A DNA stretch of 64,000 nt from CAZKGE01 sp964636405. GTDB lineage: Bacteria > Bacillota > Clostridia > Christensenellales > CAG-138. Shown one piece after another: positions 15,563 to 24,328 of the stretch (position 1 is its first letter; each line of letters starts with the position of its first letter). The translations under genes and the position numbers were made by a program. Under the pieces are notes generated by a model that saw nothing but the letters and a program-made list of their open reading frames with translations, had not been told where the DNA came from and made no database searches. The stretch covers positions 11,044 to 75,043 of the forward strand of contig CAZWSI010000010.1 in assembly GCA_964636405.1 (NCBI GenBank), read 5' to 3'.

Positions 15563-16510
15563 TCACAGCGCGGCCGGGGCCTTGCCGTCGCAGCCGAGCA
15601 CGCCGGTGATCTTGTGCGCAACCATGTCCTTGATGGCGGCGCGGGCGGGCTTAAGATACTGCCGGGGATCAAAGTGGGAGGGGTTCTCGGCAAAGTATTT
15701 GCGGATGGTTGCCGTCATGGCGAGGCGCAAATCGCTGTCAATATTGATTTTGCACACGGCCATGGACGCGGCCTGCCGGAGCATGGGCTCGGGCACGCCG
15801 ATGGCGTCCGGCATCTGCCCGCCGTACTGATTGATCATCTGCACGAATTCAGGGATGACGCTGGACGCGCCGTGCAGCACGATGGGGAAACCGGGGAGCC
15901 GCTTTTCCACCTCCTCGAGAATGTCGAAGCGGAGCTGCGGCTTGGTGCCGGGCTTGAATTTGTACGCGCCGTGGCTCGTGCCGATGGCGATGGCCAGCGA
16001 ATCCACGCCCGTGCGGGTCACAAAATCCTGCACCTGATCGGGATCGGTATAGCTGCCCTGGCCCGCTTCGACCTTAACGTCGTCCTCCACGCCCTCCAGA
16101 CGGCCAAGCTCGCCCTCGACGACGACGCCCCGATCGTGCGCGTATTCGACCACCTTTTTGGTCAGGATGACGTTTTCCTCATAGGTAAAGTGCGAGCCGT
16201 CGATCATAACGGAGGAAAAACCGCCGTCGATGCAGCTTTTGCACAGCTCAAAGGAATCGCCGTGGTCTAAATGCACGCAGATGGGGAGTTCGGTTTCGAT
16301 GCACGCAGCCTCGATGAGCTTCATGAGGTAGGTGTGGTTGGCATACTTGCGCGCGCCCGCGCTCACCTGCAAGATGAGAGGGGCGGAAAGCTCCTTGGCG
16401 GCCTCCGTGATCCCCTGAATGATCTCCATGTTGTTCACGTTGAACGCGCCGATGGCATAGCCGTTTTTGTAGGCGTCGGCAAACATCTTTTTGCTGGTTA
16501 CGATTGGCAT
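15563..16510 (-). CDS. fba: Class II fructose-1,6-bisphosphate aldolase
   Basis: A 315-residue zinc aldolase of glycolysis and gluconeogenesis, cleaving fructose bisphosphate to dihydroxyacetone phosphate and glyceraldehyde 3-phosphate. Zinc ligands and catalytic Asp are seen in VHLDHGDSFE (about 79-88), with VEGELGRLEG, AIAIGTSHGAYK, VLHGASSV and KINIDSDLRLA as further family blocks. AGGAG lies about 9 bases before the ATG. It is a single-gene unit with its own promoter and terminator. Tagatose-bisphosphate aldolases are close relatives, so the exact sugar is slightly uncertain, but the isolated context and full motifs favour FBP aldolase. Confidence 0.93.
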   Translation of the reverse strand: MPIVTSKKMFADAYKNGYAIGAFNVNNMEIIQGITEAAKELSAPLILQVSAGARKYANHTYLMKLIEAACIETELPICVHLDHGDSFELCKSCIDGGFSSVMIDGSHFTYEENVILTKKVVEYAHDRGVVVEGELGRLEGVEDDVKVEAGQGSYTDPDQVQDFVTRTGVDSLAIAIGTSHGAYKFKPGTKPQLRFDILEEVEKRLPGFPIVLHGASSVIPEFVQMINQYGGQMPDAIGVPEPMLRQAASMAVCKINIDSDLRLAMTATIRKYFAENPSHFDPRQYLKPARAAIKDMVAHKITGVLGCDGKAPAAL

Positions 16511-16545
16511 ATATGCATGCTCCTTTGACTGTATTTTCAGCCACT

Positions 16546-16573
16546 ATTATATAGGATTACCACGGAAATGCAA
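16546..16573 (-). promoter_or_regulatory. Promoter of fba
   Basis: On the minus strand TTGCAT (16573-16568), 16 bases, TATAAT (16551-16546). It lies just before the aldolase ribosome site. Confidence 0.75.
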
Positions 16574-16597
16574 GGCCCTTTGACCGGGAAGGGGGAC

Positions 16598-16626
16598 TGT
16601 ACATCTTCGGCAAGCTGGTATATACT
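16598..16626 (+). promoter_or_regulatory. Promoter of plsY
   Basis: TGTACA (16598-16603), 17 bases, TATACT (16621-16626), divergent from the fba promoter. Confidence 0.6.
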
Positions 16627-16698
16627 GTCGGAATACGGGACGCCAACCGGGCTTCCGCCGGAGCGTGTGCGTGCAGAAGCACAGAAAGTGTGAAAAGC

Positions 16699-17310
16699 AT
16701 GATTCTTTCATATGGGCTTGCAATCATTACGGGTTATTTGCTGGGCTGCTCCAATATGGCGCTGTATCTTTCCAAAGCCAGGGGGATCGATCTGCGCGCG
16801 GCGGGTTCCGGGAATCTGGGAACCTGCAACGCCTTGATGGTCATGGATTGGAAAAGCGCCGTGCTCGTGTGCCTGCACGACATGGGGAAAGCGGTGCTGG
16901 CCGTGTTGCTCATGCAGAGCGTCTTTCCGCGCTTGCCCCTGATTGGCTATGTGGCGGGCACGGCCTGCGTGCTTGGACACATCTATCCCTTTTATCTGGG
17001 CTTTAAGGGCGGCAAGGGCTTTGCGTCCTTCCTGGGCATGGCGCTCGCCATCGATTGGAAGTTTGGCCTGATCCTGCTTGCGGCGACGGCCGTTTTGACG
17101 GTGGTTTCCGATTATATCGTCGTAGCGACCGTGCTCACGGTCATCGCGTTCCCCACCTATACGGGCATTGTCACGGGCGATTGGCGGCCGGCCCTGATTG
17201 TGTGGGTCGCGACCGCGGCCATTTTGTGGAAGCACCGCGAGAATTATGTGCGCATTCTCAACGGCACGGAGCAGGGCTTGCGCAAGGTCGCGTTCGCAAA
17301 GAAAAAATAG
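16699..17310 (+). CDS. plsY: Glycerol-3-phosphate acyltransferase PlsY
   Basis: A membrane enzyme of about 203 residues, moving an acyl group from acyl phosphate to glycerol 3-phosphate, the first step of phospholipid synthesis. It has the PlsY order of helices and loops: SGNLGTCNA (variant of the usual SGNIGATN), ACVLGHIYPFYLGFKGGKGFA (given here as LGFKGGKG) and a short basic C-terminus. ATG 16699 and GTG 16690 are both possible starts, and neither has a strong ribosome site. The NLGTCNA variant is unusual but keeps the conserved glycines and asparagines. It stands alone between a promoter and a terminator. Confidence 0.9.
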   Translation: MILSYGLAIITGYLLGCSNMALYLSKARGIDLRAAGSGNLGTCNALMVMDWKSAVLVCLHDMGKAVLAVLLMQSVFPRLPLIGYVAGTACVLGHIYPFYLGFKGGKGFASFLGMALAIDWKFGLILLAATAVLTVVSDYIVVATVLTVIAFPTYTGIVTGDWRPALIVWVATAAILWKHRENYVRILNGTEQGLRKVAFAKKK

Positions 17311-17371
17311 GGGCGCGGGAACGCCGGACGGGCGCGCTTATAAAGCCGTCCCCATCCGACAAGCAAAAGGA

Positions 17372-17416
17372 AGCGCGCGGCGCGACCGGGACAAGAGCCC
17401 GGCCGCGTCGCTTTTT
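17372..17416. terminator. Terminator between plsY and the ABC permease gene
   Basis: A long GC hairpin with inner ACCGGG/CCCGG and outer GCGCGGC/CCGCGTCGC pairing ends in TTTTT (17412-17416). It separates convergent genes. Confidence 0.7.
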
Positions 17417-17417
17417 A

Positions 17418-18221
17418 TCAGCGGGTCAGCCGCTTTTCCACGGCGGCCACGCCGTAGTACATGAGCGCGGCGAGCGCGCAGAGCACGACGATGCTGGCCA
17501 TGACGAGATCAAGCTTAAACACCTGTCCGCCGTATACGATGAGATACCCAAGCCCCGCGCTCGACACGAGATATTCGCCCACGATCACGCCCACCCAGCT
17601 CATGGATACGGAGATTTTCAGCGCCGCCACAATGGTGGGGATGTTGGCGGGCAGCACGACCATGCGGAAAATCTGCATTTTGCTCGCCCCGAGCGTGCGC
17701 ATAAGGAGCTGCTTATCCTCCGAGGTTTCGCTAAAGCCTGTAAGCACCGTCACAATGGTGACGACGAGCGAAACAAGCACCGCCATGGCGATGATCGAGC
17801 CCATGCCCGCGCCGATCCAGACGATGAGGATGGGGCCGAGCGCAATTTTGGGCAGCGCGTTGAGCACCACCAGATAGGGATCGAGAATTTTGCACGCGGT
17901 TCCGCTCCACCAGAGCAGGGCCGCGATGAAGGTGCCAAGCAGCGTGCCAATGAAAAAACCCGCCACGGTTTCGAGGAGCGTGGTGCCGACGTGCAAAAAG
18001 AGCGTCCCCTCGCGAAACAGCCGCGCGATGGTAGCCGCCACGCGCGTGGGGCTGCTGGTGATGAAGGGATCGATCACGCCCGTGCGCGCAAAAATTTCCC
18101 ACAGCGCGAGCAGGGCGAAAAGGATTACGTACCGCATGAAGTGAACAAAGCGCGCCCGGCGCTTTCGTTCGGCCAGATATTTTGCCCGGGGCGCGGAAAC
18201 GCCCTGCGTGTTAATCGGCAT
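17418..18221 (-). CDS. ABC transporter permease, SsuC/TauC type
   Basis: A 267-residue permease with about six membrane helices. The EAA loop, which contacts the ATPase, is TLGASKMQIFRMVVLPANIP near residues 175-194. The family imports sulfonates, taurine, nitrate, or pyrimidine-type thiamine precursors. Start 18221 overlaps the ATPase gene end by 11 bases, so the two are coupled. No solute-binding protein gene lies nearby, so the substrate cannot be told. The longer open frame upstream is only the ATPase gene read out of frame. Confidence 0.85.
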   Translation of the reverse strand: MPINTQGVSAPRAKYLAERKRRARFVHFMRYVILFALLALWEIFARTGVIDPFITSSPTRVAATIARLFREGTLFLHVGTTLLETVAGFFIGTLLGTFIAALLWWSGTACKILDPYLVVLNALPKIALGPILIVWIGAGMGSIIAMAVLVSLVVTIVTVLTGFSETSEDKQLLMRTLGASKMQIFRMVVLPANIPTIVAALKISVSMSWVGVIVGEYLVSSAGLGYLIVYGGQVFKLDLVMASIVVLCALAALMYYGVAAVEKRLTR

Positions 18222-18975
18222 GCTCCAGTTCCCTCCAAATCGTATTAAAGTAGCCGGCAAAGGCGGGGTCGTTGCGCCGCTCGAGCGGCGTAAGCGAGCG
18301 GGGCAGCTCGATGGCGTGGTCAAAGAGGAGCGTCGCCGGGCGAGAGGAGAACACCAGCACCCGGTCGGACATGGACACGGCCTCCGCGATATCGTGGGTG
18401 ACCAACAGCGCCGTTTTTCGTTCGCGCTGGATAATGGCGTAGATTTCATCCGCCACGCGCAGACGGGTTTGATAATCCAGCGCGGAGAACGGCTCGTCGA
18501 GCAGCAGGAGCGCTGGATCAAACGCCAGCGTGCGAATCAGCGCTACCTTCTGCCGCATACCGCCCGAAAGCTGCCGCGGATAGTGCTGCCGAAATTCGTA
18601 CAGCCCGTAGGTTTTCAGGAGGGCGCGCACATGCGCGCGCCGCTCAGGCGTAAGCATGCCCTTTACGCGCAGGCCCAGCAGCACGTTTTCCTCCACTGTG
18701 CGCCAGTCGAACAGATGATCGCGCTGCAGCATGTAGCCTACGCGCGGGCATGCCCCCGCCTGTGTGCCGCTGAGCAGGATCTCGCCCGAGGTGGGCTCCA
18801 TCAGCCCTGCAAGGAGCGAGAGCATGGAGGTTTTTCCGCAGCCGGACGGCCCTACGATGGACACAAATTCTCCCTCGCGCACCGAAAAGCTGAGCGCGCG
18901 GATGGCGAGGGTTTCCGTCTGCGGCTCCTGATAGATTAAACTGACGTTTCGTACGTCAACGATATGTGGCGTCAT
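18211..18975 (-). CDS. ABC transporter ATP-binding protein, SsuB/TauB type
   Basis: A 254-residue ATPase. Walker A is GPSGCGKTS (about 41-49), the Q-loop lies at MLQRDHLFDWRTVEEN, the signature is LSGGMRQKVALIRTL, Walker B is LLLLDEPFSALD and the switch is LVTHDIAEA. It energises the SsuC/TauC-like permease encoded next. The start at 18975 is supported by GGGGAGGTAGCT upstream; the frame is open further up but there is no ribosome site. The 283 bases upstream to 19258 hold no other gene, and I could not identify a riboswitch or a convincing promoter. Confidence 0.88.
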   Translation of the reverse strand: MTPHIVDVRNVSLIYQEPQTETLAIRALSFSVREGEFVSIVGPSGCGKTSMLSLLAGLMEPTSGEILLSGTQAGACPRVGYMLQRDHLFDWRTVEENVLLGLRVKGMLTPERRAHVRALLKTYGLYEFRQHYPRQLSGGMRQKVALIRTLAFDPALLLLDEPFSALDYQTRLRVADEIYAIIQRERKTALLVTHDIAEAVSMSDRVLVFSSRPATLLFDHAIELPRSLTPLERRNDPAFAGYFNTIWRELEHAD

Positions 18976-19258
18976 AGCTACCTCCCCAGTTGAATCCCGT
19001 TCCCCGCAAAGCAAAGCGCGGAGCGTCGCGGAGCGGGAGCCCCGCGCCTTGCAGGCCGCATGCCGAAAATGAAACGGATGCTGCATAATATGAATTTTCT
19101 CGCGTATGGGTGTTGCGGAAAGAGCGAACCAAGCGCCCCTTTTTTGCATACTGTGAAATGAGCGGGCAGGCCGGGAAACGCCCTGGCGCCGCCGCGCCTG
19201 CCTTGCTCCCAATCCGCATGCAAAGGCATGTGCATGCAGGGGGAAAGGCGGGAATAAA

Positions 19259-19471
19259 ATGGGATTATGGGATCCAAGGCGCTGTTTCTTTAAGCCGCGC
19301 GGCTGCGCGCCGTGCTTTAGGGGCTGCCAAATAAAAAACCTGCTGGGGATAGTGTGTATCCTCGCAGGCTTTATCCTTTTGCTTTGCGTCGCGCCTGGGT
19401 GGCTGCTCGGGCTTATCGCGGCGTTCGTGTTCTTCGCGCTGGGCGTGTGGCTTCTTTCGCTGCCCTGTTAG
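19259..19471 (+). CDS. Small cysteine-containing membrane protein
   Basis: A 70-residue protein with a Cys-rich N-terminus (RRCFFKPRGCAPCFRGC, cysteines at 9, 16, 19 and 23) followed by two hydrophobic helices (about 28-45 and 48-67). The CxxC pair could bind metal or form a disulfide. GGGGGAAAGGCGGG lies upstream of the ATG. It sits alone between divergent and convergent neighbours. I do not recognise a named family; the hydrophobic pattern and ribosome site support a real gene. Confidence 0.5.
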   Translation: MGLWDPRRCFFKPRGCAPCFRGCQIKNLLGIVCILAGFILLLCVAPGWLLGLIAAFVFFALGVWLLSLPC

Positions 19472-19512
19472 GCGGAGCCGGATAAACCGGGCCTCGGGCC
19501 GTCCCGCTTTGG

Positions 19513-19914
19513 CTAAGACAGGGCTTGCAGATGGTCCAGCAGCGCGGGGAAGGGGCAGACGAGACGCTCTACGGCCGGATGGTGATAAAACACGCAGAAC
19601 GCGCCCTCGCCCGTAAAGGGCGCGGCCTCCTCGCTCCAGAGGAGAATCCGCTTGTTTGCACAGGACGCGATGGCGCATCCGAGCTCCGCGTGCGTGCCAA
19701 AGCGCCCGGGCAGGAGCAAAACCACAAGCTCCGCCTCCATAACGGCCGCGGCCTCCGTTTGCGCAACAAGGCGCTTTGCCGCGTCGTCTGCCCCGGATAC
19801 GTCCCCGTGCCGCGTCCAGTCGTATACGCGCGTAAAGCCCCGCGCGTCGAGCACGGCGGCCGCTTCGTTCACGCGCGCGGCATTGAACACGCTGCTGCCC
19901 ACATAGTATTTCAT
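19513..19914 (-). CDS. Nucleoside 2-deoxyribosyltransferase-like protein
   Basis: A 133-residue protein starting MKYYVGSSVFNAARVNEAA, with GFTRVYDWTRHGD and VVLLLPGRFGTHAELGCAIA. These match the nucleoside 2-deoxyribosyltransferase fold, in which the Glu of the HAELG stretch is the nucleophile. Such enzymes exchange or hydrolyse the base of deoxynucleosides; shorter relatives cleave deoxynucleotides. It overlaps tdk by 4 bases (ATGA) and ends the nucleoside uptake operon, which fits salvage of imported deoxynucleosides. The fold is likely; the exact reaction is not known. Confidence 0.75.
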   Translation of the reverse strand: MKYYVGSSVFNAARVNEAAAVLDARGFTRVYDWTRHGDVSGADDAAKRLVAQTEAAAVMEAELVVLLLPGRFGTHAELGCAIASCANKRILLWSEEAAPFTGEGAFCVFYHHPAVERLVCPFPALLDHLQALS

Positions 19915-20513
19915 TCGCCCTTATTCCTTTCCAGATCGGCCGCGCGCAGGCCCGGGCCCGGGTCGCCCTCGCGCCAGTGCCGCCGGCAAAGCCCGATGTA
20001 GGTATCGGACGCGCCCAGCACCACCTGTTCGCCCTCCTTGGTCACGCCGCCCTTGCCGTCGAGCCGGGCGTTGTTGGTTGCCTTGCGACCGCACCAGCAG
20101 ATGGTTTTGACCTCCTCGATGGTGTCCGCGCGCGCGAGCAGCCACTTGCTGCCCTCAAAGAAATTGCCCTGAAAATCCGTGCGCAGCCCGTAGCAGATGA
20201 CCGGCACGTCGTAATCGTCCACAATCGCGCAGAGCTTCTCCACCTGCTCACGGGACATAAACTGCGCCTCGTCGATGATGAGCGCGTCGTATTCATGCGC
20301 CTTGACGCGCTCCATATCGAGCGTATCCACAAATTCGCACATGGCCATAAGTCCGCTGCGCGACCAGATCTTGTGCTGTCCGTCGCGCGTATCCGTGGAG
20401 GGCTTGAGCAGGAGCGCGTTTTTGCCGCGCTCCTTGTAGTTGTACCAGACCATGATGGCGTTGGCCGTTTTGCTCGAGCCCATGGCTCCGTAGCGAAAAT
20501 ACAGCTTGGCCAT
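19911..20513 (-). CDS. tdk: Thymidine kinase, type II
   Basis: A 200-residue kinase making dTMP from thymidine. The P-loop is GAMGSSKTANA (about 8-18), the DEAQF catalytic box is at LIIDEAQFM, and CYGLRTDFQGNFF is the family block after it. Zinc-binding cysteines appear in CWCGRKATNNARLD and in a later CRRH segment. The start at 20513 gives the typical MAKLYFRYG N-terminus; the gene begins 1 base after the permease stop. It is part of the nucleoside importer operon and would trap imported thymidine. Confidence 0.93.
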   Translation of the reverse strand: MAKLYFRYGAMGSSKTANAIMVWYNYKERGKNALLLKPSTDTRDGQHKIWSRSGLMAMCEFVDTLDMERVKAHEYDALIIDEAQFMSREQVEKLCAIVDDYDVPVICYGLRTDFQGNFFEGSKWLLARADTIEEVKTICWCGRKATNNARLDGKGGVTKEGEQVVLGASDTYIGLCRRHWREGDPGPGLRAADLERNKGE

Positions 20514-20514
20514 T

Positions 20515-21501
20515 TTACCGCTGCCCCTTGTCGTAGGGAATGCCCTCGGCCTTGGGCGCGCGGGACTTTTTGGACGTGAGGACGAGCACGACCATCGTAA
20601 TGACATACGGCAGCATGAGGTAGATATACTCGCTGGCGTTCACATTGTCGAAGCTGGGAAGGAAGGGAATGCTCCCGCTGTACGAGCCGATGATCTTGAA
20701 CAGTGCGAAAAAGAGCGATGCGCCGAGGATGTTGAGCGGCTTCCAGTTGCCGAAAATCATGACGGCGAGCGCGAGGAAGCCGTAGCCCATGACCGCGGAC
20801 TGGAACCCCGCCCCGGCCGCGAGGGTGTAGGCAAGGCCGCCCACGCCGCCGAGAAAGCCGGATATGCACACGCCCGCATAGCGCATGCGGTATACGTTGA
20901 TGCCCACCGAGTCGGCTGCCTGCGGATGCTCGCCGCAGGCCCGGAGGCGGAGGCCGAATTTGGTTTTGTAGAGCAGGACGCTCGCAACAATCCACAGGAG
21001 GATGGCAAGCGGCGTGGTAATATAGAAGCTTTTGAAAACCAGCGCCTGCACGAAGCTGTCCTTCACGGGAATGCCCAGCGTGGCTTGCGTAATGCGCGCC
21101 CAGGTGGGGATGAGGATGGTCGTCTGGCCCTGCCCCTGCACGGCCCAGGTCAGCACGATGGCCAGGGCGGGCGCGAGCATGTTCAGCGCCGTGCCGCCGA
21201 TGGTCTGATCCGCCTTTAGGTTAACCGAGGCAAAGGCCAGCAGGAGCGAAAAGACCATGCCGCACACGGCCGCAACAAGCGCCGCCAGCAGCATGGAGAG
21301 CTGCGGATACGCGGGCCCGAAGCCGGAAACGTCCAGCGTGCGCATGACAAGGCAGCTTGTCAGCGCCCCGATGATCATGATGCCCTCGAGCGCGATGTTG
21401 ATCACACCGCTGCGCTCGCTGAACATGCCGCCAAGGGCCACCAGCATGAGCGGGATGGCAAAGAGAATGGTCGCGCTGAGAATGTCGGCCAATATTTTCA
21501 T
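20515..21501 (-). CDS. Nucleoside ABC transporter permease (NupQ-like)
   Basis: A 328-residue integral membrane permease of the BMP-associated nucleoside import family, with about eight helices. Characteristic blocks are FSERSGVINIALEGIMI near residues 28-44, TIGGTALNMLAP and RACGEHPQAADSVGINVYRMRY. It pairs with the second permease, the two-domain ATPase and the BMP lipoprotein. It begins 4 bases after the NupP-like stop and ends 1 base before tdk, so the genes are tightly coupled. Sugars are a possible alternative for this superfamily, but the salvage genes in the operon favour nucleosides. Confidence 0.88.
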   Translation of the reverse strand: MKILADILSATILFAIPLMLVALGGMFSERSGVINIALEGIMIIGALTSCLVMRTLDVSGFGPAYPQLSMLLAALVAAVCGMVFSLLLAFASVNLKADQTIGGTALNMLAPALAIVLTWAVQGQGQTTILIPTWARITQATLGIPVKDSFVQALVFKSFYITTPLAILLWIVASVLLYKTKFGLRLRACGEHPQAADSVGINVYRMRYAGVCISGFLGGVGGLAYTLAAGAGFQSAVMGYGFLALAVMIFGNWKPLNILGASLFFALFKIIGSYSGSIPFLPSFDNVNASEYIYLMLPYVITMVVLVLTSKKSRAPKAEGIPYDKGQR

Positions 21502-21505
21502 TGCT

Positions 21506-22717
21506 TTACGCCTCGCTTTCCGTAGAGTTGGGAGCCGCTTCCTCCGCCGGCGCGGCGGCGGGGGCGAGCGCCGCGTTCACGTCGCCCAGGCTGTTTTTCC
21601 GGCGGCGGGAAAGCAGCTCGCGCATGAGCAGCGCGAACGCGCTGAGGTAAATGATCACCGCGATGATGATATCGATGATCTCACGCACAAATTCCGGCTG
21701 CATCGCGTCGCCGCCCACCTGAATATACGAAATGAACAGCCCCGCAAAGATGGTGCCGACGGGGTGCGAGGAGGCCAGCAGCGCCACCGGGATGCCGTTA
21801 AAGCCCATGGGCAGGAGGGATTTAAGCAGCACGTACTGCCCTGTGCCCGCAAGGAAATACAGTCCGCCGCCAACGCCAGCGAGCGCGCCCGCGATGACCA
21901 TGGAAAGTACGATGTTCTTTTTCGCGTTGATACCGGCGTATACGCTCGCGTTGCGGTTGTAGCCGCAGGCCTTCAGCTCGTAGCCGAAGGTTGTTTTGCT
22001 TAAAATGACCCATATGGCCAGCGCAAAGAGCACCGCGATAAAGATGCTGATGTTCATATAATTGGAATCCAGCAGCTTATCCAGCCCCAGCTTGGGCATG
22101 ATGGCGGCGGGATTGGCCGTATGCAGATCGGCCGTGCGGTCCATCTGTGCCGCGCCCCAGAACTTGGCCAGCATCATGGGCATGTTGGAGATCATGAGAT
22201 TCACAAAGAAAAGCGCGAGCCAGTTGAACATGATGGCCGTGATGACCTCGTTTACGTTGAACAGCGCCTTAAACAGGCCGGGGAATATGCCCCAGATCGC
22301 GCCGCCCAGCATGGCGAAGAACAGGCAGACAAACCAGGGCAGTTGAAACTGGATGGCGCAGGACAGCGCGCAGAACGCGCCAATGGTATATTGCCCCGTC
22401 GCGCCGATGTTGAACAGCCCCGTCTTGAACGCAAAGCCCACCGAAAGGCCCGTCATAATAAGGGGTGCGGCCTGATAAAGGACTTTGGCGAGCTTGTCGG
22501 TCGCGGAGAAGCCCGTAAACAGGATGCGGGTGAAGCCGTAGAACGCGTGCCCCGGGTCGAGCGCAAGCAGCAGCGCGAGCCCAAAGAGCAGGCCGATCCC
22601 GATGGAGATGAGCGACGCGGAGATTCCAACGGGAAGCAAACGCTTTCCCGACGCTTTGCCTTGCTTACGCGCGTTGACGTTACGGCTGCTGACGTTACGG
22701 CTGCTGACGTTAGGCAT
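21506..22717 (-). CDS. Nucleoside ABC transporter permease (NupP-like)
   Basis: A 403-residue permease. The N-terminus (MPNVSSRNVSSRNVNARKQG) contains a repeat encoded by a 15-bp tandem repeat. Membrane helices begin near residue 28. Family blocks include TGLSVGFAFKTGLFNIGATGQ, NEVITAIMFNW and ELKACGYNRNASVYAGIN. The Ala/Glu-rich C-terminus is disordered. ATG 22717 overlaps the ATPase stop by 8 bases. It forms the channel together with the NupQ-like protein. Confidence 0.88.
   Translation of the reverse strand: MPNVSSRNVSSRNVNARKQGKASGKRLLPVGISASLISIGIGLLFGLALLLALDPGHAFYGFTRILFTGFSATDKLAKVLYQAAPLIMTGLSVGFAFKTGLFNIGATGQYTIGAFCALSCAIQFQLPWFVCLFFAMLGGAIWGIFPGLFKALFNVNEVITAIMFNWLALFFVNLMISNMPMMLAKFWGAAQMDRTADLHTANPAAIMPKLGLDKLLDSNYMNISIFIAVLFALAIWVILSKTTFGYELKACGYNRNASVYAGINAKKNIVLSMVIAGALAGVGGGLYFLAGTGQYVLLKSLLPMGFNGIPVALLASSHPVGTIFAGLFISYIQVGGDAMQPEFVREIIDIIIAVIIYLSAFALLMRELLSRRRKNSLGDVNAALAPAAAPAEEAAPNSTESEA
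22676..22712 (-). repeat. 15-bp tandem repeat at the start of the NupP-like gene
   Basis: GACGTTACGGCTGCT occurs twice in direct tandem (22676-22690 and 22691-22705) and a third time in part (22706-22712, GACGTTA). It codes for the repeated SSRNV of the permease N-terminus and touches the ATPase stop codon. Confidence 0.9.
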
Positions 22718-24262
22718 GCTGGCGCACCTCGCTTTCACTTTGCTTTTTCGCGCCGGCCATATAGAGGCCAAGCTCGCCGATGCTGGTGGTCTTGGGGTCG
22801 AACTCGCCCACAATCTCGCCCTCGTACATCACGAGAATGCGGTCGGACACGTTCATCACCTCATCCAGCTCAAGGGAAACGAGCAGCACCGCGCGCCCCG
22901 CGTCGCGCTGGGCCACGAGCTGCTTGTGGATGTACTCGATCGCGCCCACGTCCAGCCCGCGCGTGGGCTGCACGGCAACAAGAAGCTGCGGGTCCTTGTC
23001 GACCTCGCGCGCGATGATGGCCTTTTGCTGATTGCCGCCGGACATGCTGCGCGCCGGGGTATCGGGGCCCTGCCCGCTGCGCACGTCGTATTGGGCAATG
23101 AGCTTTTCGGCGTAGGCGCGCACCTCGGGCTCTTTGATAAAGCCGTTGCGTTGGAATGCAGGCTCCCAATAGCGCTGCAAAATGAGGTTTTCCATCAGCG
23201 TATAGTCCAAAACGAGCCCATATTTATGCCGATCCTCGGGGATGTGGCTCATGCCGAGCTTGCTGCGCACGCGGATGGGGGCCTTTGTGATGTCGTGCCC
23301 CAGCAGGGTGGTCTTCCCCGCGCTCATTTTATCGAGCCCGGTGAGCGCGGAAACAAACTCGCTCTGCCCGTTGCCCTCGATGCCCGCGAGGCACACGATT
23401 TCGCCCGCGCGCACCGTAAAGGACACATCCTTGACGGCGTTGTTTTTGTGGAGCTTGCTGGGCACGGTCACGTGCTCCACGCGCAGCACCTCCGCGCCGG
23501 GGGAAGCGGGCTTTTTATCGACCTCAAACTCCACGTCGCGGCCGACCATCATGCGGGAAAGCTCGTGCTTGGAAGTATCCTTGATTTCGACCGTCCCAAT
23601 GCACTTTCCCTTGCGCAGCACCGTGCAGCGGTCCGCCACGGCCATGATCTCGTTAAGCTTGTGCGTGATAAAGAGGATGGATTTGCCCTCTTTGGTAAAG
23701 CCGCGCATGATCTCCATGAGCTCGTCGATCTCCTGAGGAGTGAGCACAGCCGTGGGNNNNNNNNNNCGAAAATGAGGATCTCATTGTCGCGGTAGAGCAT
23801 TTTCAATATTTCCACGCGCTGCTGCATGCCGACGGATATGTCCTCGATGCGCGCGTCGGGTTCAATTTTGAGGCCGTATTTCTCGGAGAGCGCGAGCACC
23901 TTCCGCCGGGCCTCGCGCTTTTCAAGAAAGCCGAGCTTGTTGGGCTCAACGCCCAAAATGATGTTTTCCAGCGCTGTAAACACCTCCACCAGCTTAAAGT
24001 GCTGGTGCACCATGCCGATGTGCAGCGCAGTGGCGTCGTTGGGGTCGCTGATTTTCACAACCTCGCCGTTTTTTTTGATCACGCCCTTTTCCGGCTGGTA
24101 CAGCCCGAAAAGCACGCTCATAAGGGTGCTTTTCCCCGCGCCGTTTTCGCCGAGCAGCGCGTGCACCTCGCCCTGACGGAGCTGAAGCGTCACATTGTCG
24201 TTGGCCTTGATTCCGGGGAATTCCTTGGTGATATTCAGCATTTCGATGACGTATTCGCTCAT
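22710..24262 (-). CDS. Nucleoside ABC transporter ATPase, two-domain (NupO-like), crossed by an N gap
   Basis: This ATPase powers nucleoside import and has two ATPase domains. The first has GENGAGKSTLMSVLFG (Walker A) and SVGMQQRVEILKML (signature); the second has CLAGIEGNGQSEF as a degenerate Walker A and RSMSGGNQQKAIIAREV. The first Walker B falls on the N run 23757-23766: the protein reads NEILIF before it and PTAVLTPQE after it in a different frame. If the missing bases are the 5 needed for Asp-Glu, the gene is 1548 bases, 515 residues, intact. Start 24262 gives MSEYVIEMLNITKEFPGIK. Confidence 0.88.
23757..23766. other. Run of ten N (assembly gap)
   Basis: Ten undetermined bases interrupt the Walker B motif of the nucleoside ATPase gene. 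Restoring LIFDEPTAV needs only 5 bases, so the run is probably a placeholder of arbitrary length. Confidence 0.95.
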
Positions 24263-24328
24263 ACCGTGTTCCCTTCCCAGTCTGTTCGGATTCAAAACGG
24301 GCGCTCCAAATCCGCAGAATGATACAAA

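Noticed and set aside
18976..19258. A riboswitch (such as TPP) upstream of the SsuB-like ATPase gene
   Set aside because: I looked for the conserved TPP and similar cores on the minus strand and did not find them.
23549..24295. Frameshifted or split nucleoside ATPase pseudogene
   Set aside because: The break coincides exactly with the N run, and a 5-base fill restores a full Walker B and frame.
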